From NCBI GenBank assembly GCA_016795505.1, contig JAEUHH010000026.1, positions 1-64,000 on the forward strand: a stretch of DNA of 64,000 nucleotides, in the 5' to 3' direction. Each line of letters opens with the position of its first letter. Within the stretch, counting starts at the first letter, position 1. The DNA is from Verrucomicrobiales bacterium (GTDB lineage Bacteria; Verrucomicrobiota; Verrucomicrobiia; Verrucomicrobiales; DEV007). The notes below the pieces were generated by a model. It was not told where the DNA came from. It made no database searches and saw only the letters and a program-made list of their open reading frames with translations. The translations under genes and the position numbers were made by a program. Shown piece after piece: positions 63,801 through 64,000 of the stretch.

Positions 63801-64000
63801 AGCCGAACGCCAACTACGCCCGCAACTGGGTCGCGAAAGACGACTTCAATGCCGCCGACTACCGCCGCATGGTCTACTCACTGAAGCTGCGCATGGAGCA
63901 CGACGCCATCTTCGGCGCCTTCGATTGTCCCGACGCCGGCCAGGTCATGCCCGCTCGCGGTCGCTCGACCACGCCGATCCAGGCGCTGAATCTCTACAAC
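60893..64000 (+). CDS. secreted DUF1549/DUF1553 protein with CxxCH motifs (PSD1-type), 3' end cut off
   Basis: 1036 codons are in the window and the frame is still open at base 64000, so the gene continues to the right. The end seen, [12 protein letters not shown], is close to the C-terminus in this family. Signal peptide about 1-30. Planctomycete-type cytochrome c domain with CLDCH at 42-46 (heme-binding CxxCH), then HWAYQPV; DUF1549 with [20 protein letters not shown]; a second CxxCH, [12 protein letters not shown], near 342; a discoidin/F5-F8 type C-like insert with [20 protein letters not shown]; and DUF1553 ([20 protein letters not shown]). It is likely a redox or binding partner in polysaccharide use. 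Divergent to the kinase/enolase-like genes. Confidence 0.92.
   Translation, partial: [1036 protein letters not shown]

Overview
The window is GC-rich (AT-rich only around 26.4-27.6 kb) and looks like a chromosome segment of a Verrucomicrobiota bacterium, with Planctomycetota as the second choice. The reasons are the set of secreted sulfatases, a DUF1549/DUF1553 cytochrome-type protein with CxxCH motifs, an SHD1-domain secreted peptidase, many signal-peptide hydrolases without SusC/D partners, an ECF sigma factor facing a receptor-type Ser/Thr kinase, and REP/RAYT repeat elements. No rRNA, tRNA, CRISPR array, prophage or replication origin was seen.

Layout. 0-8 kb: the 3' end of a RAYT transposase, a secreted DUF1570-like peptidase, an orphan ABC ATPase, a detached nuoB-nuoC pair, a lipoprotein L,D-transpeptidase, a DUF2887/Rpn-type nuclease with a 12-bp tandem repeat, and a ceramidase-like hydrolase. 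8-12.2 kb: a VOC protein, then secreted nucleoside hydrolase, ThuA-like and sialidase-like proteins. 12.2-20.1 kb: a complete kdp locus on the minus strand, reading small peptide-kdpF-kdpA-kdpB-kdpC-kdpD-kdpE. 20.3-26.4 kb: a tight five-gene plus-strand operon (esterase, beta-propeller glycosidase-like protein, DUF4838 protein, SGNH hydrolase, SMP-30 lactonase), apparently for breaking down an unknown carbohydrate outside the cytoplasm. 26.4-27.6 kb: an AT-rich insert with a SHOCT-domain membrane protein. 27.7-35.3 kb: an SGNH hydrolase, three consecutive sulfatases, a Tat-exported Gfo/Idh/MocA oxidoreductase and a YdeI-like protein.

35.4-49.4 kb is a signalling and surface region: a 2747-residue secreted protein (beta-propeller, FG-GAP and DUF11-like repeats, ending in an 8-residue Gly/Asn repeat) with a small downstream partner, a divergent ECF sigma factor, and a convergent 1145-residue Ser/Thr kinase with a large extracytoplasmic part. 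A RAYT with an in-frame UAG, flanked by palindromes, sits between the sigma and kinase genes, and one palindrome encodes the kinase C-terminus.

49.6-64 kb: a GntR/FCD regulator, a LamG-like protein, an esterase, a double zinc ribbon, a beta-helix/beta-propeller fusion, a divergent SDR-IclR pair with a palindromic operator candidate, a fourth sulfatase, and a kinase-enolase-like pair joined by an ATGA overlap. In the enolase-like protein the catalytic-loop His is replaced by Ala. This pair diverges from a DUF1549/DUF1553 gene that runs off the right edge, and the intergenic region holds a perfect ATTGTATACAAT palindrome.

The strongest candidates for undescribed biology are the kinase-enolase-like pair, the giant protein/ECF sigma/receptor kinase locus with its RAYT insertion, the five-gene carbohydrate operon, and the two 27-residue membrane peptides at the head of kdp. 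Four copies of a second REP-like palindrome family (7.5, 35.4, 49.5 and 58.4 kb) punctuate the window. All functional calls come from reading motifs by eye; no database search was run.
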